From Paenibacillus protaetiae (GTDB lineage Bacteria; Bacillota; Bacilli; Paenibacillales; Paenibacillaceae), in contig NZ_CP035492.1 in the NCBI RefSeq assembly GCF_004135365.1, positions 3,682,501 through 3,745,000 of the forward strand: a DNA stretch of 62,500 nucleotides, in the 5' to 3' direction. Both the position numbers and the translations under genes were made by a program. Below are positions 12,245 to 22,093 of the stretch, piece by piece; position 1 is the first letter of the stretch; each line of letters starts with the position of its first letter. The notes below the pieces were generated by a model. That model was not told the origin of the DNA. It saw only the letters and a program-made list of their open reading frames with translations, and ran no database searches.

Positions 12245-12955
12245 ATGGAAGCAAAATGGGGAGTTGTTGTCGTAGCGGCCGGCCGCGGCACGCGTATGGG
12301 CACAAGCGAAAGCAAGCAATATTTGCTGCTGGGCAATAAGCCGATATTGGTTCATACGCTTGAACTATTCGAATCAATGGCGGAAATAGCGGAAATTGTT
12401 GTCGTGACGGGAAGCGGGGAAATCGGACGCTGCCGGGAGCTGGCGGAGCAATACGGGCTGCACAAAGTGCGGCATGTCGTTGCCGGAGGAAGCGAGCGGC
12501 AGCATTCGGTCTATAAAGGTATAGCAGCGCTTGGTAATCGGGCGGACTGGGTCATGGTGCATGACGCTGTCCGTCCGTTTGTGACGTCTGAAGCCGTCCG
12601 GGCATGCTGTTCGGCTGCGGAACAGCATGGTGCCGCCGTGCTTGCTGTGCCGGTTAAGGATACCATTAAGCAAGTGAATGAAGCGGGTATCATTACGGCT
12701 ACGCCTGACCGCAGCCGCTTATGGGCAATCCAGACACCGCAGGCGTTCCGGCGCGAACTGCTGGCGGAAGCGCATGAGCAGGCTGCCGCAGCGTCATTTG
12801 TAGGCACGGACGATGCGATGGTGGTGGAACGGATGGGCGTTCCGGTAGCTGTGGCTGCAGGCGACTATACAAACATTAAAATTACAACGCCGGACGATTT
12901 GCCCTATGCGGAATTTTTGCTGTCCCAGCGGGACAGGCGGGAAGCCGCGGAATAA
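12245..12955 (+). CDS. ispD: IspD, 2-C-methyl-D-erythritol 4-phosphate cytidylyltransferase
   Basis: IspD joins CTP and MEP in the non-mevalonate isoprenoid pathway. The 236-residue protein has the nucleotide-binding AAGRGTRMG near residues 11-19, the VHDAVRPF motif near 100, and [10 protein letters not shown] near 160, with GTDDAM following. Length is typical. No strong ribosome site is seen at 12245, but no better start exists in the frame. It lies 29 nt before ispF, the next-but-one enzyme of the pathway. Confidence 0.96.
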   Translation: MEAKWGVVVVAAGRGTRMGTSESKQYLLLGNKPILVHTLELFESMAEIAEIVVVTGSGEIGRCRELAEQYGLHKVRHVVAGGSERQHSVYKGIAALGNRADWVMVHDAVRPFVTSEAVRACCSAAEQHGAAVLAVPVKDTIKQVNEAGIITATPDRSRLWAIQTPQAFRRELLAEAHEQAAAASFVGTDDAMVVERMGVPVAVAAGDYTNIKITTPDDLPYAEFLLSQRDRREAAE

Positions 12956-12984
12956 AGCCGGCTACAGGAGAGGGGAACAGAAGG

Positions 12985-13467
12985 ATGATACGGGTTGGTC
13001 AAGGGTTTGACGTTCATCAGCTGGTGGAAGGAAGGCCGTGTATTATAGGCGGGGTTACGATTCCGTATGAGAAAGGGCTGCTCGGCCATTCCGATGCGGA
13101 TGTGCTGCTGCATGCCATTTCGGATGCCGTGCTGGGCGCGCTTGGTTTAGGCGACATCGGAAAGCATTTTCCGGATACGGATGAAGCGTTTAAAGACGCC
13201 GACAGCTTGAAGCTGCTGGACCATGTATGGGCGCTTGCGAAGGAGCGGGGCTACAAGCTCGGCAACATTGATTCTACCATTATTGCGCAGAAGCCTAAAA
13301 TGGCGCCGTATATCCCCCAAATGGCGGAAGTGATCGCCAAAGCGCTTGAAGCGGACGTGACGCAGGTGAATGTAAAGGCGACTACAACCGAGCAGCTTGG
13401 CTTTACCGGCCGGGGAGAAGGCATTGCCGCTCAATCGGTTGTTTGTTTGGTCCGGGATGTGCTATAG
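12985..13467 (+). CDS. ispF: IspF, 2-C-methyl-D-erythritol 2,4-cyclodiphosphate synthase
   Basis: IspF cyclises CDP-ME 2-phosphate in the MEP pathway. The 160-residue protein contains the zinc-site DVH (D9, H11), the [15 protein letters not shown] segment carrying the third zinc histidine, and the [15 protein letters not shown] motif near the C terminus. The start has GGAGAGGGG upstream. It sits between ispD and gltX, the same order as in Bacillus. Confidence 0.97.
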   Translation: MIRVGQGFDVHQLVEGRPCIIGGVTIPYEKGLLGHSDADVLLHAISDAVLGALGLGDIGKHFPDTDEAFKDADSLKLLDHVWALAKERGYKLGNIDSTIIAQKPKMAPYIPQMAEVIAKALEADVTQVNVKATTTEQLGFTGRGEGIAAQSVVCLVRDVL

Positions 13468-13519
13468 TTACTCACATTAATGAAACAGGCAGGTAAAATT
13501 GGAAGGGAGAGCTTTGAAG

Positions 13520-14980
13520 ATGACGCAGGAAGTGCGCGTACGTTATGCTCCGTCTCCGACGGGCCATTTACATATCGGCAATGCAAGAACGGCTTTATTT
13601 AATTATTTATTTGCACGAAACTTGGGCGGCAAGCTCATTGTCCGCATCGAGGATACGGACGTGAAGCGCAATGTGGAAGGCGGCGAGCAAAGCCAGCTGA
13701 CCTATTTGAAATGGCTGGGCATGGACTGGGATGAAAGCGTGGATGTAGGCGGCGGATACGGACCGTATCGCCAGACCGAACGCCTCGATATTTACGAGAA
13801 GTATTGGCAGGACCTGCTGGACCGCGGCCTTGCTTACCGCTGCTATTGCACGGAGGAAGAACTGGAGCAGGAGCGCGAGGAGCAGATTGCAAGAGGCGAA
13901 ACGCCTCGTTATTCCGGCAAGCACCGTGACCTGACGGAAGAGCAGCGCAAGGCGTATGAAGCGGAGGGCCGCGTAGCGAGCATCCGGTTCCGTGTGCCGG
14001 AAGGCAAAACATACGCTTGGGACGATATGGTGAAGGGCACGATTTCATTTGATACGGCGGAGACGGGCGATTTTGTCATTGTGAAAAAAGACGGCATCCC
14101 GACGTACAACTTTGCGGTTGTGCTGGATGACCATCTGATGCGCATCAGCCACGTGCTGCGCGGGGAAGACCATATTTCCAATACGCCGCGCCAGCTGATG
14201 ATTTACGAAGCGTTTGGCTGGGAACCGCCGCAATTCGCGCATATGACGCTTATTGTGAATGAGAGCCGCAAAAAGCTGAGCAAACGCGATGAGTCGATTA
14301 TCCAGTTTATCGAGCAATACGATCAGCTTGGTTATTTGCCGGAAGCGATGTTTAACTTTATCGCCCTGCTTGGCTGGTCGCCGGAAGGCGAGCAGGAGAT
14401 CTTTACGCGCGAAGAGCTGATCGCCGCGTTTAGTGCCCAGCGCCTGAGCAAAAGCCCGGCTGTTTTTGATACGCACAAGCTGAGCTGGATGAACGGTGAA
14501 TACATCAAGAAAACGGACTTGAACCGTCTCGTGGATATGTGCCTGCCGCATTTGCGCAAGGCCGGCCGCGCAGCGGATGACCTTGATGCCGAAGGGCGCG
14601 AATGGGTAACGAGCCTGGTGGCGCTGTATCAGGATAAGCTTCGTTCGGCAAGCGAAATCGTGCCGCTTACGGAACTGTTCTTCCAGGATGAAGTGACAGA
14701 TGAAGCGGAAGCGGCGGAGGTGCTGGCGGAAGAACAGGTGCCGGCGGTGCTGGCCGCATTCCTGGCCCGTCTCGAAGCAGAGGCTTCTTCTTTTACGGTT
14801 GACGGCATTAAAGATTCGATCAAGGCGGTACAGAAGGAAACCGGGTTTAAAGGAAAACAGCTGTTTATGCCGATTCGTGCTGCCTTGACCGGACAGACGC
14901 ATGGACCGGACCTGAACCAGTCGATCGTGCTGCTGGGCAGGGACAAAGTGATCTCCCGCTTGAAAAGCCGCTTGGCTTAA
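13520..14980 (+). CDS. gltX: GltX, glutamyl-tRNA synthetase
   Basis: A class I synthetase that charges tRNA-Glu and, in most Firmicutes, also tRNA-Gln for later amidation. The 486-residue protein has the HIGN signature at residues 18-21 and the KLSKR signature near 252-256, with the Rossmann core and the C-terminal anticodon-binding part. The ATG at 13520 is chosen because the conserved [10 protein letters not shown] begins five residues later and GAAGGGAG precedes it; a longer frame starts at 13499. Non-discriminating activity is inferred from the lineage. Confidence 0.96.
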   Translation: MTQEVRVRYAPSPTGHLHIGNARTALFNYLFARNLGGKLIVRIEDTDVKRNVEGGEQSQLTYLKWLGMDWDESVDVGGGYGPYRQTERLDIYEKYWQDLLDRGLAYRCYCTEEELEQEREEQIARGETPRYSGKHRDLTEEQRKAYEAEGRVASIRFRVPEGKTYAWDDMVKGTISFDTAETGDFVIVKKDGIPTYNFAVVLDDHLMRISHVLRGEDHISNTPRQLMIYEAFGWEPPQFAHMTLIVNESRKKLSKRDESIIQFIEQYDQLGYLPEAMFNFIALLGWSPEGEQEIFTREELIAAFSAQRLSKSPAVFDTHKLSWMNGEYIKKTDLNRLVDMCLPHLRKAGRAADDLDAEGREWVTSLVALYQDKLRSASEIVPLTELFFQDEVTDEAEAAEVLAEEQVPAVLAAFLARLEAEASSFTVDGIKDSIKAVQKETGFKGKQLFMPIRAALTGQTHGPDLNQSIVLLGRDKVISRLKSRLA

Positions 14981-15038
14981 ATGAACTTGGGCGGCCTTAA
15001 CGATATGGGCGGGAAGCGGGCAATTGTTTCCAATACCC

Positions 15039-15068
15039 TTGTCACTTTGGATTGTATTGGCGTATACT
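15039..15068 (+). promoter_or_regulatory. Promoter of the cysE operon
   Basis: TTGTCA (15039-15044) and TATACT (15063-15068) are 18 bp apart, about 55 nt before the base of T-box stem I. This gives a leader of about 480 nt. Confidence 0.65.
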
Positions 15069-15117
15069 GTATTTGAAATTGCGAGAACGTTCGTTTTCTT
15101 TACTTACAAACTTAACA

Positions 15118-15526
15118 GCTGTGAACAGGATAGTACGTTTATGCTGGATTTGCAGAGAGGACAACCGTCATCCAAACCGGCGCTGCTTTGCGGTGTAAGT
15201 GCAAGATGTAGGCTGTAAGTTGTCTATTCCGTATAAACCGAAATGCACCTGGGAGCTCTGTTCCGATACGTTATTCCGATGACAGCAGCCGCAGCGGACA
15301 CTGCGGGGCGCGGTTGGCCCGCACGGCAACTGTCTGGCGGAAGCGGGGTAGGAAGCAGCGTCTAGCCTTCGTTACAGGCGGATAAGATGGATGGCCCGCA
15401 TAGCGCCGCAGCAGGTTGTGCTGCTAGCGCTGTACGCCGGAGTGATGGGGACGGCCTATCCAAGCAGAGTGGAACCGCGTAATGTTACGCCTCTGCAGCC
15501 TATGGCTGCGGAGGCTTTTATTTTTT
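15118..15526 (+). ncRNA. Cysteine-specific T-box riboswitch
   Basis: A T-box leader senses uncharged tRNA and lets transcription pass a terminator. Seen directly: stem I base pairing GAACAG (15123-15128) with CTGTTC (15258-15263); the AGTA element (15132-15135); AGAGAGG K-turn region (15164-15170); apical GGTGTAAG (15192-15199); a specifier loop GAAATGCACC with TGC, a cysteine codon, at 15244-15246; and the T-box AGAGTGGAACCGCG (15466-15479). The base after TGG is A, which would pair with the U discriminator of tRNA-Cys. It controls cysE and cysS and probably the genes beyond. No protein gene is present in the 576-nt gap. Confidence 0.95.
15489..15526 (+). terminator. T-box regulated terminator
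   Basis: GCCTCTGCAGCC pairs with GGCTGCGGAGGC around a TAT loop, followed by TTTTATTTTTT. The competing antiterminator uses the T-box sequence just upstream, so this is the off state when tRNA-Cys is charged. Confidence 0.92.
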
Positions 15527-15556
15527 GTACACGCGGATGGAGAGGAGCAATGAATC

Positions 15557-16219
15557 ATGTTTCGCCGTATCCGGTCGGATATTGAGACAGTATTTGAGAA
15601 CGACCCCGCTGCCCGGAGCCGCTTCGAAGTCATTTTTACGTATTCCGGCCTTCATGCCTTGTGGGCGCACCGAATCGCTCACGCTTTTTTCCGCAAGCGC
15701 TTGTTTACTATCGCACGTATTATTTCCCAAATCAGCCGCTTTATGACCGGGATCGAAATCCATCCGGGCGCCCGCATCGGCGAGCGGTTTTTCATTGACC
15801 ACGGCATGGGCGTTGTGATAGGCGAAACATGTGAAATCGGGAACGATGTTGTCATTTATCAGGGGGTTACGCTGGGCGGTACAGGTAAAGAGAAAGGGAA
15901 ACGGCATCCCACTATCGGCAATAATGTGGTTATCGGTTCCGGAGCAAAGATACTAGGTTCGTTTACAGTTGGCGATAATTGCAATGTAGGTTCCAATGCG
16001 GTTGTTCTTCGTGAAGTGCCTCCCAATTGTACGGTTGTAGGCAATCCCGGACGGATCGTAAAAAGAAACGGAGAGCGGGTCAGCAGGCTTGATCATAATC
16101 AGCTGCCGGACCCGGTGGTAGAAATGTTTCGCGAGATGCAAACCCAAATCGACAGGCTTCATCAAGAGCTTGAGCTGCTGAAGAAGCAGCCTGTTCCAGG
16201 AGGAGAATTCAAACAATGA
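15557..16219 (+). CDS. cysE: CysE, serine O-acetyltransferase
   Basis: CysE acetylates L-serine with acetyl-CoA to give O-acetylserine, the cysteine precursor. The 220-residue protein has a helical N-terminal part and a left-handed beta-helix made of hexapeptide repeats, with the active-site region [17 protein letters not shown] near residues 73-89 and [17 protein letters not shown] following. The C terminus is a predicted coiled stretch rich in E, K and Q. GGAGAGGAGC lies upstream of the ATG. The stop overlaps the cysS start (ATGA), so synthesis of cysteine and its tRNA loading are coupled. Confidence 0.96.
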   Translation: MFRRIRSDIETVFENDPAARSRFEVIFTYSGLHALWAHRIAHAFFRKRLFTIARIISQISRFMTGIEIHPGARIGERFFIDHGMGVVIGETCEIGNDVVIYQGVTLGGTGKEKGKRHPTIGNNVVIGSGAKILGSFTVGDNCNVGSNAVVLREVPPNCTVVGNPGRIVKRNGERVSRLDHNQLPDPVVEMFREMQTQIDRLHQELELLKKQPVPGGEFKQ

Positions 16220-17652
16220 CGGTTTCGATTTACAACACGATGACCCGTTCGAAGGAAGCGTTCAAATCGCTCGAACCGGGAAAAGTGAATATGTACGTAT
16301 GCGGCCCAACCGTTTATGACTATATCCATATCGGCAATGCGCGCCCTGCCATCTTTTTTGATGTGGTGCGCCGGTATTTGGAGTTTACAGGCTATGATGT
16401 GAATTATGTCGTGAACTTCACGGATGTGGACGACAAGCTGATCCGCAAAGCGGAGCAGCTGGGCGAGACCGTACCGGAAGTGGCGGAGCGGTTTATTGCA
16501 GCGTTCCGGGAAGACATCGCAGGGCTGGGCATCCGCCCGGCGACTCTTAATCCGCGGGTTACAGAGCAGATTCCGGAAATTATCGCTTTCATCAAAGGGC
16601 TGGTCGACACGGATTACGCTTATGCCAGCGATGGCGATGTTTATTTCCGCACTTCCAAATTTGAGGAATACGGCAAGTTGTCCCATCAAAATTTGGAGGA
16701 GCTGCAGTTCGGCATCCGGATTGAAGTAGGCGAGCGGAAAGAGAACCCGGCCGACTTTGTGTTATGGAAAGGCGCTAAGCCCGGGGAAATCAATTGGGAA
16801 AGCCCTTGGGGGCCGGGCCGTCCAGGCTGGCATATCGAATGCTCCGCAATGGCCCGCAAGTTTTTGGGGGATACGCTGGATATTCACGGCGGCGGCCACG
16901 ACTTGCAGTTCCCGCATCATGAATGCGAGGTGGCACAGTCGGAAGCGTTGACCGGCAAACCGCTGGCGAATTATTGGATGCATAACGGGTACATTCATAT
17001 TAATAATGAGAAAATGTCCAAGTCGCTGGGCAACGGCATTACGGTGCATGAGCTGCTGAAGCGGATTAAGCCGCAGGCAATTCGTTACTTCATGCTGTCG
17101 GCGCATTACCGCAGCCCAATCAATTTCAGCGACGATACGATCGCACAAGCGGAAAAAAGCGTGGAGCGCATCGCCAACAGCGCTTCGAACTTGAAGCATC
17201 GTCTGGCCGCGCTGGGCGAGCAGCCGGCGGCCGCAGCTGAAGCGGGAACGATTTTGCCTTCCGGCGAAGCGGAACTGGATGCGAAGCTTGCGGCTATTCT
17301 GGAGCAGTTCCAGGCGAAAATGGACGACGACTTTAATACGCCGGATGCGATTACCGCTTTGTTCGACCTGGTAGCAGAAGCGAATCAGTACATGAACCGC
17401 AGTGAGGCTTCGGCTGCAGGACTCAAGTCGCTGCTGCACTTGCTGGAAACGCTGGACCGGGTGCTCGGCCTGCTGCCAGGCAGCGCCGATGATGAACTGC
17501 TTGACGGCGAGATCGAGCAGCTCATTGTGGAGCGCACGGAAGCGCGCGCCAGCAGAAACTGGTCAAGAGCCGATGAGATCCGTGATTTGCTGACGGCCAA
17601 AGGCATCGTTCTGGAGGATACCCCGCAAGGGATCCGCTGGCGGCGCAAATGA
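16216..17652 (+). CDS. cysS: CysS, cysteinyl-tRNA synthetase
   Basis: A class I synthetase that charges tRNA-Cys. The 478-residue protein has zinc ligand C29 in [13 protein letters not shown] at 38-41, further zinc ligands in HIECSAM and HHECE (around 210 and 235-240), and KMSKS near 266-270. The C-terminal DALR and tRNA-binding domains are present. It overlaps cysE by 4 nt and is under the Cys T-box, giving feedback from its own substrate tRNA. Confidence 0.97.
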   Translation: MTVSIYNTMTRSKEAFKSLEPGKVNMYVCGPTVYDYIHIGNARPAIFFDVVRRYLEFTGYDVNYVVNFTDVDDKLIRKAEQLGETVPEVAERFIAAFREDIAGLGIRPATLNPRVTEQIPEIIAFIKGLVDTDYAYASDGDVYFRTSKFEEYGKLSHQNLEELQFGIRIEVGERKENPADFVLWKGAKPGEINWESPWGPGRPGWHIECSAMARKFLGDTLDIHGGGHDLQFPHHECEVAQSEALTGKPLANYWMHNGYIHINNEKMSKSLGNGITVHELLKRIKPQAIRYFMLSAHYRSPINFSDDTIAQAEKSVERIANSASNLKHRLAALGEQPAAAAEAGTILPSGEAELDAKLAAILEQFQAKMDDDFNTPDAITALFDLVAEANQYMNRSEASAAGLKSLLHLLETLDRVLGLLPGSADDELLDGEIEQLIVERTEARASRNWSRADEIRDLLTAKGIVLEDTPQGIRWRRK

Positions 17653-18152
17653 GCGGTAACGATCATAAGCTGACGCAGCACAAAGCGTCAGACGGAGAAG
17701 CGAAGCGGAGTGCCGCTTCGCTTTTGCCGGAGAGCGGAGTAGACCATGCGGGCGCAAGCCCGCTTCTGTTCTATCCGCCTTCGAAGCAGGTGAACCTGAT
17801 GAACCCGGTAGTGCTCGCTTATGTCGGGGACGCGGTATTCGAACTGCTGGTCCGGCAATATCTCGTCGCCGGGCCTAACCATAAGTCGCATATTTTGCAC
17901 AAGGATGCAACGGCGATTGTGTCGGCCAAAGCCCAGCGCGCCATGCTGGAGCGGCTGCAGCCGCTGCTGACCGAAGAAGAAGCGGAGATCGTCCGCCGCG
18001 GACGCAACTCCAAATCGGGAGCGCCGCCGAAAAACGCCGACCCTGCCGATTATCGACAGGCGACGGCGCTGGAATGCTTATGCGGCCATTTATTTTATCA
18101 AGGGAAAACGGAACGGTTGCAGGAACTGTTTGCAGCGGGATTGCCGGACTAG
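17649..18152 (+). CDS. mrnC: Mini-ribonuclease III (MrnC)
   Basis: MrnC is a dimeric RNase III catalytic domain without a dsRNA-binding domain; in Bacillus it matures 23S rRNA ends. Conserved parts are [10 protein letters not shown] (catalytic acidic residues) near 57-66, RRGRNSKSG near 116, and [11 protein letters not shown] near 142. At 167 residues it has about 45 residues before the usual start, without recognisable motifs. ATG at 17649 overlaps the cysS stop (ATGA), which supports the long form; a shorter product from an internal start is possible. Confidence 0.92.
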   Translation: MSGNDHKLTQHKASDGEAKRSAASLLPESGVDHAGASPLLFYPPSKQVNLMNPVVLAYVGDAVFELLVRQYLVAGPNHKSHILHKDATAIVSAKAQRAMLERLQPLLTEEEAEIVRRGRNSKSGAPPKNADPADYRQATALECLCGHLFYQGKTERLQELFAAGLPD

Positions 18153-18180
18153 GACATCCCGTTATGGAGGAGGAAGAACA

Positions 18181-18939
18181 ATGTCGAACCACGACACCGA
18201 TACGCAGGAACTAATTGCGGGTAAACACCCGGTTATGGAAGCTTTGCGCTCCGGCCGGGAAATCAATAAAATTTGGATTGCGGAAAATGCGCAAAAGCAT
18301 TTGACCATTCCGATCATGACCGAGGCGAAAAAGCTGGGCATCGTCGTTCAGCATGTGGACAAGCGCAAGCTGGACAGCATGGTGCAGGACGTGCCGCATC
18401 AGGGAATCGTTGCCCAGGCGGCTGCTTATCAATATGCCGAGATTGAGGATATTCTGGCTGTGGCCAAAGAGCGGGGAGAGACGCCGTTTCTGCTGCTGCT
18501 TGATGAGATCGAGGATCCCCATAACCTGGGCTCCATTCTCCGCACGGCGGAATGCACCGGCGTTCACGGCGTCATTATTCCAAAGCGGCGTTCCGCAGGC
18601 TTGACCGCAACAGTGCTTAAGACGTCGGCAGGCGCTGCCGAACACGTGCCGGTTGCCCGGGTAACCAACCTGGCCCAAACCATTGACCGCCTGAAGGAAG
18701 AAGGCGTCTGGATCGCCGGTACGGATGTTGCTGCGAAACAGGATGTATACGATACCGGTTTTGATCTGCCGCTTGCCGTAGTCATTGGCAATGAAAGCAA
18801 AGGAATGGGGCGCTTAATTAAAGAAAAATGCGATTTCCTCGTCAAGCTTCCGATGCTGGGCCAGCTGAACTCGCTTAACGCTTCCGTTGCAGCAGGTGTG
18901 CTGATGTATGAGGTTGTAAGGCAGCGGCGGCAAGGTTAG
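18181..18939 (+). CDS. rlmB: RlmB-type 23S rRNA 2'-O-methyltransferase (SpoU family)
   Basis: A SPOUT-class methyltransferase predicted to 2'-O-methylate a guanosine in 23S rRNA. The 252-residue protein starts with a substrate-binding domain (IAGKHPVMEALRSG) and has the three knot motifs: NLGSILRTAECTG near 119, IGNESKGMG near 200, and LNSLNASVAAGVLMYE near 226. The ATG at 18181 follows GGAGGAGGAAG, so the extended frame that overlaps mrnC is rejected. Exact target nucleotide is inferred from the family. Confidence 0.94.
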   Translation: MSNHDTDTQELIAGKHPVMEALRSGREINKIWIAENAQKHLTIPIMTEAKKLGIVVQHVDKRKLDSMVQDVPHQGIVAQAAAYQYAEIEDILAVAKERGETPFLLLLDEIEDPHNLGSILRTAECTGVHGVIIPKRRSAGLTATVLKTSAGAAEHVPVARVTNLAQTIDRLKEEGVWIAGTDVAAKQDVYDTGFDLPLAVVIGNESKGMGRLIKEKCDFLVKLPMLGQLNSLNASVAAGVLMYEVVRQRRQG

Positions 18940-18942
18940 CGC

Positions 18943-19470
18943 ATGAGCCGTCGCGACGATATTATTCTTGTTGACGGCTACAATATGATCGGGGCTTGGC
19001 CCGTTCTCGCCAAACTGAAGGACAAAGGACTGGAGGAGGCAAGGGACAAGCTTCTCGACATGCTGGCCGACTATCAGGGCTTCACCGGCAGGAAAGTTTA
19101 CGTTATTTTTGACGCCCATCAAGTTCCCGGACTTGGAGCCTCCTACTCCCAGCATAAGCTGAACATTGTTTTTACAAAAGAGAAAGAAACGGCGGATGAA
19201 TGCATTGAACGGCTCGTATCTGAGCTGGCGCTTCGCCGCCGTGACATCTATGTTGCCACCTCCGACCTGGTTGAGCAGCATGTCACCTTCGGAAGAGGAG
19301 CGCTCCGGATATCGGCCAGGGAACTGTTAATCGAAATTGTGCAAAACCGGAAAAACATCGAACGGCGGTTGAGCGAAGACAACAGCCAGATCAAACGCAA
19401 TACGCTGCAGGGCAATGTGAAGCCGGATGTGCTGTCGCAGCTGGAGAAATGGCGGCGGGGAGATTCCTAG
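18943..19470 (+). CDS. rae1: NYN-domain ribosome-associated endonuclease (Rae1/YacP)
   Basis: In Bacillus, Rae1 enters the ribosomal A site and cuts certain mRNAs. The 175-residue protein has the NYN/PIN-like acidic motif VDGYNMIG at 10-17, a conserved ETADECIERLV segment near 86, and VATSDLVEQ near 104. It starts 3 nt after the rlmB stop, so it is translationally linked to it. The C terminus is basic and glutamine-rich. Nuclease activity is by family only. Confidence 0.93.
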   Translation: MSRRDDIILVDGYNMIGAWPVLAKLKDKGLEEARDKLLDMLADYQGFTGRKVYVIFDAHQVPGLGASYSQHKLNIVFTKEKETADECIERLVSELALRRRDIYVATSDLVEQHVTFGRGALRISARELLIEIVQNRKNIERRLSEDNSQIKRNTLQGNVKPDVLSQLEKWRRGDS

Positions 19471-19533
19471 CAACAAAATTACCGTTTTGTTACAAAATTA
19501 GGCATAGTTTTATAGTTTATACAGCCAAATCGG

Positions 19534-19563
19534 TTGACGGTAAAAGGTTACATAATGTATACT
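19534..19563 (+). promoter_or_regulatory. Promoter of sigH
   Basis: TTGACG (19534-19539) and TATACT (19558-19563) are 18 bp apart, about 65 nt upstream of the sigH start. It looks like a vegetative promoter. I did not find an AbrB site, which has no clear consensus. Confidence 0.65.
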
Positions 19564-19629
19564 GACTCTATATTTGCTAGATGCTAGCCCATCTGGCAGT
19601 GTACGCCTTGCAGGCCGGAGGGATAGTTC

Positions 19630-20280
19630 GTGAGCATCGACCTCAGAGAGTGGAGTACGCTGGAATACGGTTGCAGTACGGACGAGGAGATCGTCGAAGC
19701 GGTACGCAATGGCGACAGCTTAGCACTGGAATACTTGATTAATAAGTATAAAAATTTTGTTCGTGCCAAGGCTCGTTCCTACTTTCTCATCGGCGCCGAC
19801 CGTGAAGATATTGTGCAGGAAGGCATGATAGGCTTGTATAAGTCTATTCGTGATTTTCGCGGGGACAAGCTTGCGAGCTTCAAAGCGTTTGCGGAGCTGT
19901 GCATAACGAGGCAGATCATTACGGCCATTAAGACGGCAACAAGGCAGAAGCATATTCCGCTGAACTCGTACGTGTCGCTGGACAAGCCGATTTATGATGA
20001 GGATTCGGACCGGACGCTTCTTGATGTCATTTGCGGCACTCGCGTTTCTGACCCCGAGGAGCTCATTATTAACCGTGAAGAGTTTACCGGACTCGAGGAC
20101 AAAATGTCCGAAATTTTAAGCGATCTGGAGCGCAAAGTTCTGATGCTTTATTTGGATGGGCGATCATACCAGGAAATCGCCGTTGATCTTGACCGGCATG
20201 TGAAGTCGATCGACAATGCTTTGCAGCGCGTGAAACGGAAGCTGGAGCGTTATTTGGAAGTCCGCGATATTAGCGGTTAA
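19630..20280 (+). CDS. sigH: RNA polymerase sigma-H factor (SigH/Spo0H)
   Basis: SigH drives early sporulation and competence genes. The 216-residue protein has region 2 with the highly conserved YKNFVRAKARSYFLIGADRED and IVQEGMIGLYKSIRDFRG, and region 4 with DLERKVLMLYLDGRSYQEIA and the helix-turn-helix ending HVKSIDNALQRVKRKLE. The GTG at 19630 follows CCGGAGGGA. Only the first 25 residues differ much from Bacillus SigH, as is usual. Confidence 0.97.
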   Translation: MSIDLREWSTLEYGCSTDEEIVEAVRNGDSLALEYLINKYKNFVRAKARSYFLIGADREDIVQEGMIGLYKSIRDFRGDKLASFKAFAELCITRQIITAIKTATRQKHIPLNSYVSLDKPIYDEDSDRTLLDVICGTRVSDPEELIINREEFTGLEDKMSEILSDLERKVLMLYLDGRSYQEIAVDLDRHVKSIDNALQRVKRKLERYLEVRDISG

Positions 20281-20311
20281 TGAGTTGAAATGTATAGGAA
20301 TGGATCATCCA

Positions 20312-20358
20312 GGCTGTCTGACCATCCGCCACATGCGGAGCGGGAGGGCGGCCTTTTG
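20312..20358 (+). terminator. Possible terminator after sigH
   Basis: An imperfect G/C-rich hairpin with a firm core (TCCGC-CACAT-GCGGA) is extended by weaker pairing (GGCTG with GGGCGGCC) and followed by TTTTG. The short T run makes this a modest candidate. Confidence 0.4.
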
Positions 20359-20446
20359 TAGTTTATGATGTTGGGATTGTGACTATACTGCTAGAGAATC
20401 CCGATGTTGCCGCCGCTTCCAATAAATAGCGGGCGGTTCATTTGCA

Positions 20447-20473
20447 TTGACAGTGAAAATGCCATGTGATAAA
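20447..20473 (+). promoter_or_regulatory. Promoter of rpmG-secE-nusG
   Basis: A perfect TTGACA (20447-20452) is followed after 15 bp by GATAAA (20468-20473) with an extended TG element just before it. The spacing is short, offset by the extended -10. The rest of the 306-nt gap after sigH holds a GGCCT/AGGCC imperfect hairpin near 20485-20517 and no gene. Confidence 0.55.
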
Positions 20474-20586
20474 GTGTTTAGGTAGGCCTGAAAATCAAGG
20501 TTTTTTTTGGTTAGGCCCCAATGAGTCGAAGGTGTTATAGCAGCATCATGATTCATATTTAGTAGCAGTTCGGGAGGTGTACTTCA

Positions 20587-20736
20587 ATGCGGGTAATTAT
20601 CACGTTGGCTTGCACAAACTGCAAACAAAGAAACTATACGAGCAATAAAAACAAGCGCAACCACCCCGACCGCATCGAGTTGAAGAAGTTTTGCAAGTTC
20701 TGTAACGAGCAGACTCCTCATCGCGAGACGCGATAG
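20587..20736 (+). CDS. rpmG: Ribosomal protein L33 (zinc-binding form)
   Basis: A 49-residue 50S subunit protein beginning [12 protein letters not shown]. Two CxxC pairs (C9/C12 and C36/C39) make it the zinc-binding C+ type. GGGAGGTG lies upstream. It sits directly before secE and nusG, the usual position in Firmicutes, and is short enough to be missed by ordinary length cut-offs. Confidence 0.97.
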   Translation: MRVIITLACTNCKQRNYTSNKNKRNHPDRIELKKFCKFCNEQTPHRETR

Positions 20737-20754
20737 TCAAATGGAGGTGTGAGC

Positions 20755-20964
20755 GTGGCGTTTTTTGCTAATGTGAAGCGTAGCTTCGGCAAAACGTTTG
20801 GTTTCTTTACCGACAGCTGGGCAGAGCTCAAGAAAGTCCGCTGGCCAAATCGTAAAGAGTTGACAAGCTATTCGATCGTTGTACTCTTGACGGTCCTGTT
20901 TGTGACGATTTACTTTTGGGTTCTTGACATCGGGATCTCAAGTTTGGTTGAACTGATTGTTTAA
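20755..20964 (+). CDS. secE: SecE, preprotein translocase subunit
   Basis: SecE clamps SecY in the Sec membrane channel. The 69-residue protein has the conserved amphipathic helix ending ELKKVRWPNRKELTSY and one membrane segment (about residues 38-58). Two GTG codons are possible: 20755 is 7 nt after GGAGG and is preferred over 20749. Single-helix SecE is normal for Gram-positives. It lies 18 nt after rpmG and 23 nt before nusG. Confidence 0.96.
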   Translation: MAFFANVKRSFGKTFGFFTDSWAELKKVRWPNRKELTSYSIVVLLTVLFVTIYFWVLDIGISSLVELIV

Positions 20965-20987
20965 GAAGGGTCCAAAGGTGGATTGTG

Positions 20988-21521
20988 ATGGAAAAAAGAT
21001 GGTATGTCGTGCACACTTACTCTGGCTATGAGAACAAGGTGAAAGCCAATCTCGAGCGTCGCGTTGAATCAATGGGTATGGAAGACAAAATCTTCCGCGT
21101 ACTCGTCCCTATGGAAGAGGAACTGGTAGACAAGGATGGCAAGAAGAAAACGGTCATGCGTAAAGTCTACCCGGGTTACGTCCTTGTGGAAATGATTCAG
21201 ACGGATGATTCTTGGTATGTTGTTCGTAATACGCCGGGCGTAACGGGATTTGTTGGTTCGACAGGTTCCGGTTCCAAGCCGACTCCGCTCATGCCTGAAG
21301 AAGTGGAACAAATTCTGAAGCACATGGGTATGGATGAGCCAAAACCGAAAATCGAATTCGAATTGAAAGAAACCGTCCGCGTCAAAGTAGGCCCTTTTGC
21401 AGACTTTGTTGGCTCCGTAGAAGAAATTCTGCTCGACAAAGCGAAGCTTAAGGTACATGTGAACATGTTTGGCAGGGAAACCCCGCTTGAGCTGGATTAC
21501 ACTCAAGTGGAGAAGATATAA
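20988..21521 (+). CDS. nusG: NusG, transcription elongation/termination factor
   Basis: NusG binds RNA polymerase and influences pausing and termination. The 177-residue protein has the N-terminal NGN domain (MEKRWYVVHTYSGYENKV onward, with the PGYVLVEM segment) and a C-terminal KOW domain (VRVKVGPFADFVGSVEEI). The ATG at 20988 is preferred to the GTG one codon earlier because AAAGGTGG lies 7 nt before it. It precedes the L11-L1 genes as in most bacteria. Confidence 0.97.
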   Translation: MEKRWYVVHTYSGYENKVKANLERRVESMGMEDKIFRVLVPMEEELVDKDGKKKTVMRKVYPGYVLVEMIQTDDSWYVVRNTPGVTGFVGSTGSGSKPTPLMPEEVEQILKHMGMDEPKPKIEFELKETVRVKVGPFADFVGSVEEILLDKAKLKVHVNMFGRETPLELDYTQVEKI

Positions 21522-21573
21522 ACATCCGGTTTCCGGAATACCGCTTGGATATCAAGGCAAGGAGGTGTAAGTC

Positions 21574-21999
21574 ATGGCAAAGAAAGTCATCAAGCTCGTT
21601 AAATTGCAAGTGCCAGCTGGTAAAGCGAATCCTGCTCCTCCAATTGGTCCTGCACTTGGTCAAGCAGGCGTTAACATTATGGCATTCTGTAAAGAATTTA
21701 ATGCTCGTACTGCAGATCAAGCTGGTTTGATCATTCCGGTCGTTATCACGGTGTTTGAGGATCGTTCGTTTACGTTCGAAACTAAAACTCCGCCGGCAGC
21801 TGTCCTTCTTCGCGTAGCAGCAGGAATCGAGAAAGGTTCCGGCGAGCCTAACAAAAAGAAAGTCGCTACGGTTAAACGTGATAAAGTCCGTGAAATCGCT
21901 GAACAAAAAATGCCTGACCTTAACGCAGCGTCCGTCGAAGCAGCTATGCTGATGATCGAAGGTACTGCTCGCAGCATGGGCATCACGATCGCTGACTAA
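21574..21999 (+). CDS. rplK: Ribosomal protein L11
   Basis: L11 forms the GTPase-associated stalk base on 23S rRNA and is needed for RelA-type stringent signalling. The 141-residue protein begins [20 protein letters not shown] and keeps the proline-rich [16 protein letters not shown] motif near residues 20-37 where thiostrepton acts. AAGGAGGTG precedes the ATG. It is 52 nt after nusG and 150 nt before rplA. Confidence 0.98.
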   Translation: MAKKVIKLVKLQVPAGKANPAPPIGPALGQAGVNIMAFCKEFNARTADQAGLIIPVVITVFEDRSFTFETKTPPAAVLLRVAAGIEKGSGEPNKKKVATVKRDKVREIAEQKMPDLNAASVEAAMLMIEGTARSMGITIAD

Positions 22000-22093
22000 T
22001 GGCGTAATGCGCTGCTTTCGTCTTGGAAGCAAGCGCTCCGGGCCGAGCCGCAAGGCGCAGCCCAAACCGGCCAAGCGGATGCTTGGAAGGGTG

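Noticed and set aside
15024-15585. Short frames within the cysE leader
   Set aside because: They lie across T-box stem I and the terminator, whose RNA features fully explain the stretch.
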